Below are positions 31,749 through 40,488 of a DNA stretch of 64,000 nucleotides, piece after piece. The stretch is from contig JAIQGK010000007.1 in assembly GCA_020072645.1 (NCBI GenBank), forward strand, positions 186,001-250,000. The letters run 5' to 3'. The DNA comes from Terriglobia bacterium. GTDB taxonomy: Bacteria; Acidobacteriota; Terriglobia; Terriglobales; Acidobacteriaceae. Numbering within the stretch: the first letter of the stretch is position 1; each line of letters begins with the position of its first letter. The notes below the pieces were generated by a model that was not told the origin of the DNA, searched no databases, and worked only from the letters and a program-made list of their open reading frames with translations. The position numbers and the translations under genes were made by a program.

Positions 31749-34700
31749 GGCGCTGTTGGGCGATAAAGGCAAATGCAACTCCGTCCTTGAAACCTTGAAT
31801 CGACGTTCGAAAAGTCGCGGCCTGCAATTCTCCTGATGAAAAAATGGTCCAGCCATCTGTAGTCCGGGTGCTAACTTGCAGATGCTGGTCGAAGGCGGCC
31901 CCGCATTTTCTTAAGCTTTCTTTCAAAGCCCAGACCTGAGTGGCCGTGTTTTGCAGCGGAATATTTGTTTCAGTCGCAATCAACTGCGCTACAGAAAACC
32001 ACTGTTCACCCAGCAATGCTCTCCATGACGCCTCATCGCGTTCTGTACACTGTTCCATATCGCAACCCACGGGCTGTTGCGAGCGTGCTGTGAGAATCAA
32101 ACTTCCGCAGTGCGAACGGGAAACTTGCGTTTCTGGGTGTGCTTCTTCTTCCGGCTTGCCGTCCGGCCTATGGCAGGAACCTTTGGAATCCTGATTCGTT
32201 GCAGCTTCATTCAAAGAAATACGTAGATCGGCGGATGGCACGATGTCGGCCAGTCGACGCTCCAGATAGGGCGCAAGCAAAGCCGCCGGCCAGGCATATT
32301 GCATCTCAATGGGCGCAACAGCATGCAGTCGCAACCCACTCCAGCGCTCGCAAATTTGGCCATTTGAATTTTCGACTTCTACGTCATAAATGAAATCATC
32401 GCCATTGTGCTCCCGTTCTTCGGCTGTAACGATAGCTGCCTGAGTTGTCCATGTTGCGCTGGTCGAGACCGAATCTACTCCGGTCGGCAGAACGGTTTTG
32501 TGAGGAATACAGGCTTGAACACAATGGATGACTGCGTCTCGCATGGCTGCATCGCCCAGCAGCATGTCGCCGGGAAGGTAACGCGCGAACCACTGCTGTT
32601 TTACGGAGCCGGAGATCCCCGCAACACAGCGCTTCGCTTGGAGCTCGTGATATGCAGTGATACGGCAGAAGCGCCCCTGATGAAAAAGAATGCGATCGTA
32701 AAGATCTCCCTCAGGACTGAGTGGAAGAATTTGCCGTTGAGTCAAACCGCCTACGGTGAGCTCCATGTCTCCATCCGACGGAGCGCCGTAAACACACTCG
32801 CCGGTGAAGTGATCGACATGAAAGGACGTGGTTGAACTGCGCACCGCGACTGCAATCACTCCGGGTCGGCGGCGCACAGCAGCCACCCGCAGCACAATCG
32901 ATTTCCCCGGAGGAACAACGATGGGTCGATTAAAGCGGAGCTTGTGAAACTGCGGCAATTGTTTAGTCTCTTCCAGCGCGCTTGCCACCTGCGCCATCGC
33001 TTCCATGCCCATTACGGCCGGCAAGATTTGATCTCCCCGGAAGCAGTGATCTTTCAGATACGGATCTGTGTCGGCAGAAATTTCCGCATCGGCAATCAGC
33101 TCAATGCCGGGATAGTGCAGGCGCACATTTTCCAGAAACCGCAGGAAAGGCAAATCAGAATGGCCAAAGCCAAGCGTCGGCGAGTTGCCGGTTCGCGCTG
33201 TAACAATGCAGGATGCAGGCGCATTTTCCCATGCAAGCATTTCCGGTAAGCAGCTAAGCGCTTGATCAAGCGGCAGCGGCACAATTCCCTGTTGTTGCAA
33301 AGACTCTAAAACGCCCAGACGCTGGCCCATTCCCACGCCCGCCCAGACTGACCATTCCAGGTTCAAACAACGGCAAGCAGGGTGCTGACGTTGCCAATTT
33401 TCCACTTCCATCCTGAGCCATTCGTTGGCGAGCCCATAATGCCCTTCGCCCTGGAGCCCGCTCCTGCCGATAATGGAGCCAAAGGTAAGCAGCAGGCGAA
33501 GATTGTGTGCCCCGAGAGCTCTTAATATATTGCGCAGCGCAGCTACTTTTACTTCCAATGTGGTGCGCAGGTCGCGCTCTGTCAGATCTTCCATCTGTTT
33601 AGGATTGTTGATGCCCGCTCCGTGAAGCACAGCCGTCACGGTTCCCACTTCAGACTGGATTCGTTGAATGGTCTCAGACGCAGCCGCTTCATCGGTGACA
33701 TCGGCCGAAAAATATCCGAATTTTACGTTGGCATTGCGGAAACGGTTCAGGTTGTTCTGCAGTTCTTCATCGTGCTTCGGATGCGAACGTCCCAGCAAGG
33801 CCAGACGGCACCCGGAAGAGCGGGCCAGAGTGAGGGCACACTCAGCCGTAATTCCCTTGCCGCCCCCTGAAACCAGCAACAAGTCATCTACGCCCAGGGC
33901 TTTCGTTGTGTCATTCCGCTCGGGCCAAAGCGCTTTTAACTGTGGCTCGCGGCGAATGCCATTCGCGTCGTAAAGAGCTTCCGTAAAGCCCGATGCGCCC
34001 ATCGCCTCGCGCGCAATCAACTCAGCCGCATGTGCGGACGCTCCAGGAACATCAACCACTGCGACGGTCATTTCGCGATGTTCAAGGAACAATGAACGAG
34101 CAAGGGCTCCGGCACCGCCCCCATTCTGGACAAAAACAATATGGTCAATCTTCTCTTTCAAACATTGCTGCGCAGATCGCAGCAGAAACTTCGCTGAGTC
34201 CGTGCTTCGCTCGCGAGGGACGCAGCAAATAACTCCTCTACCGGAAACCGATTCAAACTGCTGAGCCAGCGATTGTGTGAAATCTCCTTGCTCCATTGCC
34301 ATTACCTGCCACTGACTCGATCCACTTTGCGGCGAAGGGCGAGTTCGAAGCGGTTTTTCCACGAACTCGACTTCCAAAGTTCGAATCCACGGCTCCGCTC
34401 CTGCCGGATACTTTTGCTCGCTGCGCGAGGCTGTATGATGCCGGTTCTGTTCCAATATCTCCGCGGCTTCTGCCAGAGTGGCATTCGTAAATTCTGCCGG
34501 AGAGAGCGGCGCAACCGATCCCGACTGCGCGGCGGCTTCCAACACGATTTGGCTTATGCTGATCGAGTTAAGATGAAGATCGTCCAGAAAACGGTTTTCA
34601 GGCAGGATCGTCTCCAAAGGAAGTTCTGCCCGTTGCGCGACCAGCCTGCGTAGTCCTTCCAGGACCGATGTTGACGAGGGTGTGACAACCGGCAGCGGCT

Positions 34701-37482
34701 TGGCGACCACTGGCAGAACGGGTGCGACCGCGGGAGCAAAGCTCGTATTCGGAACGCTTTCGCAGGGGTTCTGCAGGAATTTGTGCTTATGCAGCAAGTC
34801 AATTGGCCGGTAAAAGCGATCGGCAAAAAGAGCCTTCGGATGAACGCTTGCGCCAAGTGCAAATGCAGCTCCAGCCGCGGCCAGCAATCCTCGCAGCGAA
34901 TCGCCTCCAACATTGAGCGCCACGGCAGGCAAACCAAACTGCTGTGACATGATATCCGTCAGTATCGATCCTGGTCCCACTTCAATGAGAAGATCTGCTT
35001 CCGCAGCCATGCGTCCAGCGGCCTTTGAGAACAGTACCGGCATCGTAAGCTGGTCAGTGAGTAGTTGCCGCAGATCGGCATTTTCTTCTACAACGGTTCC
35101 CGTTACTGTGCTGAATACGCGGCGTTCTTTGTGCATATACCCCAGGCGTTCCGACTCCAGATACCGGGAGAATGCCATGGCCGCATCCGCCATCAGCGGT
35201 GAATGAAAAGCGTGCGAAACGGGAAGCATGGTAGCCGTGACTCCGTCAGCGGTCAGGTGGCTTAGAAAACGCTTTACGGCAAATGCCTTTCCAGAGACGA
35301 CCGTCTGTGTCGGTGCATTGTCCGCAGCCACAACAATAGGATCGCCATTCAACCTGTGCCTTACATCTTCACAGGCTGCTTGAATGGATGCCATACTGCC
35401 AGTAGGATCGCCCAGTTGGGACATCAAGCGTCCACGTTCTGCAACCATACGCAACAGCGTTTTTTCATCCATGGCTTCGGCCCAGCACAAAGAGACCAGC
35501 TCTCCCAGGCTATGACCGGCGGCCATGTTTGCTTCGATTCCCAACGAGCGCAGCAGCAGCAGTCCAGCAAGTGAAGCCGTAACAATGCAGGGCTGAGCGA
35601 CCTCAGTGTCAGCACTCCGCACCTGTGGAAGATGGGCACGCTTGTATAGGTCGCGAACATCACTGAACCGCCGCGACCAAATTCCGCCATCGGCATAAAC
35701 AGGCGAAGCTTGTCCGGGAAAAAGGAAGCCGATGCGCGGTGGCGCATCACCGCTGTTTAGAAATACTCCGTGACTACAATCCATTAGCGTCGTGCTGCCC
35801 GATGCGCAACAATCGCGCAGCACCTGAATGGCGTGCCCAAGTTCTTGTGGGGTCGCCGCGACACATGTCGCCCGCACTGGCTTATGGCCGCTATCCAATT
35901 TATTGGCGAGATGAGCCGCCAGGTCGGTCATCTCCGCATAGGAAATCTCCTTGGCAAGCATGAGGATTTCATCCAGCTGAGCTGCCAATTCGTTTAGGTC
36001 TGAAGCTTGCAGGAGAAAAAGTTCGCAATCCTGCACGGACGAAAGCCGCTGCTGCTCATAGCCCGTAAAGCTCTTGCGACGGGAACGATCTGCAGCCTCA
36101 AGCGTGATATGGGTATTGATCCCGCCAAAACCAAATGCGCTTACACCAGCGCGCGCCGGCGCTTCGTCCGGCCACAGCTCAGCTTCACGCATGATGCGTA
36201 GCGCAGGCCGCTCTCCATTGAGTTCGGAATGAGGACGGTCGCAGCCTGTAGTCGGAGGAATGACTTTTGCCTGTAAGACCATCGCAGCCTTGATCAAGCC
36301 GGCCACCCCGGCTGCCGCTTTGGTGTGTCCGATATTGGCTTTTATTGATCCGATGGCCGCCGCTGGAGCGTGATCGCTAGCTGCTCGCCTTGCCTGCGAG
36401 AGCGCCTGTAACTCGACGGCGTCACCAATAGAGGTTCCTGTTCCATGACCTTCAAAATAACTAATGGAATCGATGCCGTATCCTGCACGACGATAAGCTC
36501 TATCGAGTGCAAGAATCTGTCCTGACGACTCCGGTCGCGTGATGCCGCCGCTGCCGTCGGAAGAAATTCCCCAACCGCGAATCACAGCGCGAACGGCATG
36601 CTGTTGCGCCACTGCTTCTTCATGTCGCATCAGCACCACAAATCCGCAACCTTCGCCCGGCCAGAAGCCTGACGAGTGTTCATCGAATACGCGCATCTTA
36701 TCTCCGGCCAGCGCGCCAAGCTTGGAAAAACCGGCCAGTTCAAATGGATCCAGGCTCAGGTCAACACCGCCCGCGAGAGCCACATCAACATCGTCGGCTT
36801 GCAGCGCGGAACAGGCATTGGCAATTGCAAGCAGGCTGGAGGCGCAAGCACCATCCACTACGTAGCCGCCACCTTTCAGGTCAAAGTAATTGCAGATCCT
36901 GCCGGCAATCGTATTGGAAAGGCCTCCGGCCAGAGAGTCTTCAGTCGTGGCGGGAAAAGGACTTTTGTAGAGCGACTCAATCTCGGCGATCAGGCGCGCG
37001 TAATCGCCAGGAAGCTTTTTCCCGCCATTCTGGAGCGCAGCGCTGATCACGCGCCGAACGTAAGGCCAACGCAAGCGCATCAGGTTGGCGCGTGAGAACT
37101 CTCCAGTCAGCGTATTGCCAACAAAAACGCCGGTTCTCTCACGTTGACTGGCGCTGTCATTCGTCATCCCCGCATCCGTTAGAGCTCGCTCCGCGACATC
37201 AAGGGCCAACCAATGCGCGAGATCGGTGGAGAGAAACGTGTCGCCGGAAACTCGAAAACGCACACGGTCGAATTCGTAATCCTCCAGCACCGCCGCCATG
37301 GTCACGGAAATAGTGTCTTCATTCTGTTGTGGCGCGGAATAATCGGCAACATTAAGACGCAGGCGAGGAATGCGGCGGAAGGAGCGCCGCTGCGCCAGCA
37401 CGTTCTCCCACAATTCACGTGGAGAACGGGCCTCGGCATAGCGGCACGCCATACCGACAAGGGCAATTTCACTCATGCCCAA
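31735..37482 (-). CDS. Enediyne-type iterative type I polyketide synthase (PKSE-like)
   Basis: A 1915-aa synthase with the domain order of enediyne PKSE. KS about 3-465: Cys213 in VDGACASS, His346 in EGHGTGT, His386 in NIGHTK. AT about 585-895: Ser658 in GHSLGE, His760 in SHAFHS. ACP about 935-1010: Ser973 in DDLHLNSIS. KR about 1200-1440: GGGKGITA, catalytic Ser1336 and Tyr1349. DH about 1455-1725: His1479 in YLKDHCFRGDQILPAVMG, and Asp in LGDAAMRDAVIH. C-terminal phosphopantetheinyl transferase about 1795-1915: GCDME and WALKES. All catalytic residues look intact, and the AT is not a typical modular one. It should make a linear polyene from malonyl units. It is the third gene of an antiterminator-DUF1702-PKS-thioesterase operon. 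Confidence 0.92.
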   Translation of the reverse strand: MGMSEIALVGMACRYAEARSPRELWENVLAQRRSFRRIPRLRLNVADYSAPQQNEDTISVTMAAVLEDYEFDRVRFRVSGDTFLSTDLAHWLALDVAERALTDAGMTNDSASQRERTGVFVGNTLTGEFSRANLMRLRWPYVRRVISAALQNGGKKLPGDYARLIAEIESLYKSPFPATTEDSLAGGLSNTIAGRICNYFDLKGGGYVVDGACASSLLAIANACSALQADDVDVALAGGVDLSLDPFELAGFSKLGALAGDKMRVFDEHSSGFWPGEGCGFVVLMRHEEAVAQQHAVRAVIRGWGISSDGSGGITRPESSGQILALDRAYRRAGYGIDSISYFEGHGTGTSIGDAVELQALSQARRAASDHAPAAAIGSIKANIGHTKAAAGVAGLIKAAMVLQAKVIPPTTGCDRPHSELNGERPALRIMREAELWPDEAPARAGVSAFGFGGINTHITLEAADRSRRKSFTGYEQQRLSSVQDCELFLLQASDLNELAAQLDEILMLAKEISYAEMTDLAAHLANKLDSGHKPVRATCVAATPQELGHAIQVLRDCCASGSTTLMDCSHGVFLNSGDAPPRIGFLFPGQASPVYADGGIWSRRFSDVRDLYKRAHLPQVRSADTEVAQPCIVTASLAGLLLLRSLGIEANMAAGHSLGELVSLCWAEAMDEKTLLRMVAERGRLMSQLGDPTGSMASIQAACEDVRHRLNGDPIVVAADNAPTQTVVSGKAFAVKRFLSHLTADGVTATMLPVSHAFHSPLMADAAMAFSRYLESERLGYMHKERRVFSTVTGTVVEENADLRQLLTDQLTMPVLFSKAAGRMAAEADLLIEVGPGSILTDIMSQQFGLPAVALNVGGDSLRGLLAAAGAAFALGASVHPKALFADRFYRPIDLLHKHKFLQNPCESVPNTSFAPAVAPVLPVVAKPLPVVTPSSTSVLEGLRRLVAQRAELPLETILPENRFLDDLHLNSISISQIVLEAAAQSGSVAPLSPAEFTNATLAEAAEILEQNRHHTASRSEQKYPAGAEPWIRTLEVEFVEKPLRTRPSPQSGSSQWQVMAMEQGDFTQSLAQQFESVSGRGVICCVPRERSTDSAKFLLRSAQQCLKEKIDHIVFVQNGGGAGALARSLFLEHREMTVAVVDVPGASAHAAELIAREAMGASGFTEALYDANGIRREPQLKALWPERNDTTKALGVDDLLLVSGGGKGITAECALTLARSSGCRLALLGRSHPKHDEELQNNLNRFRNANVKFGYFSADVTDEAAASETIQRIQSEVGTVTAVLHGAGINNPKQMEDLTERDLRTTLEVKVAALRNILRALGAHNLRLLLTFGSIIGRSGLQGEGHYGLANEWLRMEVENWQRQHPACRCLNLEWSVWAGVGMGQRLGVLESLQQQGIVPLPLDQALSCLPEMLAWENAPASCIVTARTGNSPTLGFGHSDLPFLRFLENVRLHYPGIELIADAEISADTDPYLKDHCFRGDQILPAVMGMEAMAQVASALEETKQLPQFHKLRFNRPIVVPPGKSIVLRVAAVRRRPGVIAVAVRSSTTSFHVDHFTGECVYGAPSDGDMELTVGGLTQRQILPLSPEGDLYDRILFHQGRFCRITAYHELQAKRCVAGISGSVKQQWFARYLPGDMLLGDAAMRDAVIHCVQACIPHKTVLPTGVDSVSTSATWTTQAAIVTAEEREHNGDDFIYDVEVENSNGQICERWSGLRLHAVAPIEMQYAWPAALLAPYLERRLADIVPSADLRISLNEAATNQDSKGSCHRPDGKPEEEAHPETQVSRSHCGSLILTARSQQPVGCDMEQCTERDEASWRALLGEQWFSVAQLIATETNIPLQNTATQVWALKESLRKCGAAFDQHLQVSTRTTDGWTIFSSGELQAATFRTSIQGFKDGVAFAFIAQQRHEVL

Positions 37483-37506
37483 ACCACGATCAGAGCTGCC
37501 GCAATT

Positions 37507-38505
37507 TTAGTCAGGTTTTGTCGAAACCAACGATTGGACGAGTTCAGAATCATGTGAGTTCCCTCGTACTGGAGTTCGTGAAGTTGAAAAGTAGTTCTGT
37601 ACCAGCTCTCGCCATTGCTGATATGGAGAGGAAGAGTTTTTGTTGACATGTGCCAGCGCACGGTCACACAGGGTAGCGGCCTGCTCTGTTTTTATCCCGG
37701 CCAAAACAGCACACGCCTCTTCCGTATGCGCGGCTTTATTACCTGCCAGTTGCCTGGCTTTGGCGGCAAAAGCAGCGCCCTGCGCAAGAGCAGAAGTGAA
37801 GCAGCCCGCGAGTGATACTGCATCTTTCATTTCCGCAGCCCGCGCGCCGCCAGCATAGGCGCAGGCCAAACCAATGCCGCTCCAAGCATCGCTTTGATAT
37901 ATGTCGGGGAAACCGGAGATCGTTATCGCGATCTGATGAAAATCACAACCATGGACAAACCACAAGCTGCGCCCGAATCCTTGATAAAAAACATGGCGAG
38001 CATCCGCAGAGAGGCGTTTAACGGCATTGATTACGGGTTCTTTGTAATGGAAGTACCCCTGGTGAAATCCATAGCCATCCAGAACCAGCCAGCGCAGTAC
38101 AGGATCGAATTTGCAGATAACTTTCTCTATGCGCCAGCGCAACCACGGCAACCGGGCGCACGCCCATCCTGCACCGACGTGAAGCATATAGATGTGTCTT
38201 TTGCCTGCACCTTTTATAAATTCTGCAAAAAGGTTCGAGCCGGGGACTAAGGCATCGCGAAGCGCCAGCGCCATGGCCGCACCTTCATAAGCAAAGCCTA
38301 GATACTCCAACTCGACTCGCTCAAGCTTTTCAGTGAGCCTTTGCAACCTATTTTCCTGCAGGGCCTCGTGATATCCCACAAGAAAAATCGTACCCACATG
38401 CTCCAGTCGGTCGCGGACCTCGGGTTTTACAACGAAAAATCCGCGACGCGCGAATGTAACTTCGCGGCGGTCGATGACTAACAATTTGTTTAGAATCGGC
38501 AACAT
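37507..38505 (-). CDS. DUF1702 family protein (enediyne cassette)
   Basis: A 332-aa protein with the DUF1702 landmarks: ELEYLGFAYEGAAMALALRD near residue 65, HVGAGWACARLP, LVLDGYGFHQGYFH, and YQGFGRSLWFVHGCDFHQI followed by FPDIYQSDAWSGIGLACAYAGG. These proteins recur next to enediyne PKSE genes, where they belong to the conserved cassette; their biochemical role is unresolved. It starts only two bases after the stop of the NusG-like gene and ends 24 bp before the synthase start. Its presence is the best evidence, besides the PKS itself, that this is an enediyne-type and not a generic polyketide locus. Confidence 0.88.
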   Translation of the reverse strand: MLPILNKLLVIDRREVTFARRGFFVVKPEVRDRLEHVGTIFLVGYHEALQENRLQRLTEKLERVELEYLGFAYEGAAMALALRDALVPGSNLFAEFIKGAGKRHIYMLHVGAGWACARLPWLRWRIEKVICKFDPVLRWLVLDGYGFHQGYFHYKEPVINAVKRLSADARHVFYQGFGRSLWFVHGCDFHQIAITISGFPDIYQSDAWSGIGLACAYAGGARAAEMKDAVSLAGCFTSALAQGAAFAAKARQLAGNKAAHTEEACAVLAGIKTEQAATLCDRALAHVNKNSSSPYQQWRELVQNYFSTSRTPVRGNSHDSELVQSLVSTKPD

Positions 38506-38507
38506 TG

Positions 38508-39131
38508 CTAACGCCGAGTACCGGATGAAATGCGTGGAAGATCGATTGGTTCATCCTCTGACATCTGGACAGGAAACTTTTGCGGCAATGGTCTATCGAT
38601 AACCAAGGGCGTGCTCTTGAGTGTGCGCACTGATTCGAGATCGACTTCAACTGCAAACGCTCGCCCAATGGAATCAAGCGAAACTACGACACGAGTGTTG
38701 TTCACCTTGCGAACCAGAATTCCCTTGAGTCCCGCAAGGGCGCCAGCGGTAATCACAACACGCTGTCCCTCATTCAGACATTCATGCGGCACTGCATTGC
38801 CGGACTTCAACCCGCGTCCAATCCACGCAATTTCTTCATCACTGAGGACCGCGGGAGAACTGCCCGAACCAACAAAATAGAGCACATTTGGCAGTGTGAG
38901 CACGCGCATGCGTTCCGCATGCGGCAGATGGACAAAGACGTAGCCGGGAAATAAGGGCACATCAAGCGTAACCCGGCGGTCTTTCCACTGCCGAAGCGAC
39001 CGAAAGCACGGAAGAAAGTGTTTTACTTGTAGATGATCGAGCCGGGACGCAGTTGTCTTTTCCTGATTTGTGCGGACGAACAGCACAAACCATTGCGGCT
39101 GAAATGAGTCAAATGGAGGGAGGGTGCCCAC
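38508..39131 (-). CDS. Specialised NusG paralogue (LoaP/UpxY/RfaH-type antiterminator)
   Basis: A 207-aa protein, GTG start at 39131. The N-terminal NGN domain (WFVLFVRTNQEKTTASRLDH, LFPGYVFVHLPHAERM, VLYFVGSGSSPAVLSDEE) binds RNA polymerase, and a KOW domain follows (EGQRVVITAGALAGLKGILV near 130-150). The C-terminal tail after KOW is longer than in housekeeping NusG. It is the first gene of the PKS operon, only two bases from the next gene, which is the position taken by LoaP and UpxY proteins at the operon they serve. It probably suppresses termination so the 8-kb operon is fully transcribed. Confidence 0.88.
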   Translation of the reverse strand: MGTLPPFDSFQPQWFVLFVRTNQEKTTASRLDHLQVKHFLPCFRSLRQWKDRRVTLDVPLFPGYVFVHLPHAERMRVLTLPNVLYFVGSGSSPAVLSDEEIAWIGRGLKSGNAVPHECLNEGQRVVITAGALAGLKGILVRKVNNTRVVVSLDSIGRAFAVEVDLESVRTLKSTPLVIDRPLPQKFPVQMSEDEPIDLPRISSGTRR

Positions 39132-39541
39132 GATTGTATTGATTGGCTAAACGAGTGAAGGATGAAGCTTCGCCCCGTCACTTACAGGGATGTGTGACCT
39201 GGACCCCTTCTTGCGGTGAGAAAAGACGCAGTCTTTGAAAGTGCAAGCAGGCGAACGGAAATATTGACCTGCTGCCGGCTGCGAGCGAGCTGATTAAAGT
39301 TTCTCCTCCCGGAGCCGCCCTATCAGCCCCAGGATTAGAGAAATCCACATTACGACTTGAGAATTGCATTAGCAATAGGCAAACAAAACGGTATGAAAAA
39401 TTTTTTTGGTTTTGTTCCAAAACGGGAAGGTCACATCGCAGCCAGAGAAGCCGCCGGTGTTCGGCGGGAGCAAGCGGCGCGCTTGCTCGAATGCAAGAAG
39501 CGCGCCGCCCGTACAGGTGTTCTATTCCTTGATCTCTACTC
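39132..39541 (-). promoter_or_regulatory. Leader and promoter region of the PKS operon
   Basis: About 410 bp without a supported gene, upstream of the NusG-like gene. A perfect short hairpin lies at 39222-39236 (AAAGAC, GCA loop, GTCTTT), of the size that LoaP-type proteins recognise in leaders, though I cannot show it is the site. A long GC-rich inverted repeat (GGCGCGCTTGC near 39477 with its complement near 39498) and an AT-rich hairpin around 39403-39422 lie further upstream. No convincing -10/-35 pair was found. Confidence 0.35.
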
Positions 39542-40336
39542 TCACTGGGCAGAGATGCAAGTAGCTATAGCAGTCGCGGAGCCGGTGGGTCCGTTACTCA
39601 AAGTCGCGGCGGCGGGTGACTGCGGGCTAGCAGGCTGGACCCCAGAGCTACACTTGCTCGGCACCACTGGATGCGGCCCATTATGTACCGGCCTTGGGTA
39701 TATACCGCCCGACGGAAATGTTGAGGAGGATGGGTATCCGGCAGGCGGCGTTGTTGTGTAAGTGGAGTTCGTGGAACTCAGTGAGATCGTTTTGGCTGCC
39801 TGATGCCCAACGTAATTCGCTGAATTTGTAACGCTGGTGCCGGCCTTCACAAAAATCACATCCGCATTTACGTTGAAGCTGGAGTCAAACGTGCCGTCCG
39901 TGCGGACCGTCATGGTCCCAGTGGATCCGGAAAGAGAATCCGGCTGCGGCAATACGCTGGTGGAAACTTTTCCACCGGAATTGTTGATGGTCACGTATAC
40001 ATCCACCTGCTGTCCGTTGAAGGTAACAGAGGAAGCGCTCTTCATGAACAATGCGGTTACTTCCAATGGTACCGTTCCACCGCCCTGAGGCACGTCCTGT
40101 GTGCGATGCATGATCGTGTCAGTGGTTCCCGTACCGCCCTGAATTGGCACGCCATTCAGAGGCACGTTGCCCAAATTGACCGAGCTAAGATCGATGGAAG
40201 CACCTGACCCGGTTTGCAACAGGTCGTAGCCAGCCGTTTGCGCCGAGGCGAATACAGAAACGGCAAATATCGACAGCACCAACAAACTCTTTGACACGAA
40301 CGATCTTGTCAACATACTGGACAGCGGATTTTTCAT
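39542..40336 (-). CDS. Secreted protein of unknown function
   Basis: A 264-aa exported protein with a signal peptide (LLVLSIFAVSVFASAQ, cleavage near residue 33). The mature part is Ser/Thr/Gly-rich and beta-type, with LSSVNLGNVPLNGVPIQGGT and VTALFMKSASSVTFNGQQVD, then a Ser/Thr/Pro-rich C-terminal third (STNSTYTTTPPAGYPSSST). There is no enzymatic motif. Low complexity and secretion suggest a surface or matrix protein. It is separated from the PKS operon by 410 bp and is not obviously part of it. Confidence 0.65.
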   Translation of the reverse strand: MKNPLSSMLTRSFVSKSLLVLSIFAVSVFASAQTAGYDLLQTGSGASIDLSSVNLGNVPLNGVPIQGGTGTTDTIMHRTQDVPQGGGTVPLEVTALFMKSASSVTFNGQQVDVYVTINNSGGKVSTSVLPQPDSLSGSTGTMTVRTDGTFDSSFNVNADVIFVKAGTSVTNSANYVGHQAAKTISLSSTNSTYTTTPPAGYPSSSTFPSGGIYPRPVHNGPHPVVPSKCSSGVQPASPQSPAAATLSNGPTGSATAIATCISAQ

Positions 40337-40488
40337 AGATTTCAGTCTCCTTGAGATGAGACTTGATTAGAAACTTCAGGGCCAGCGACATTCTTCTCCT
40401 GGATTGCGAAAAGTGAAAATCTTCTAAATAAGCGTCCCAGCAGTTTCAAAATGGAACTTTGAAAGGGACTATGAGAGAAGTCCGGCGT

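Noticed and set aside
31749-31856. Upstream extension of the PKS-associated thioesterase
   Set aside because: The extra 36 residues overlap the synthase gene and have no family similarity; homology starts at the ATG 31748.
39357-39761. 134-aa plus-strand frame overlapping the secreted protein gene and its gap
   Set aside because: Shadow of the minus-strand gene with a basic, repeat-like composition and no ribosome site.
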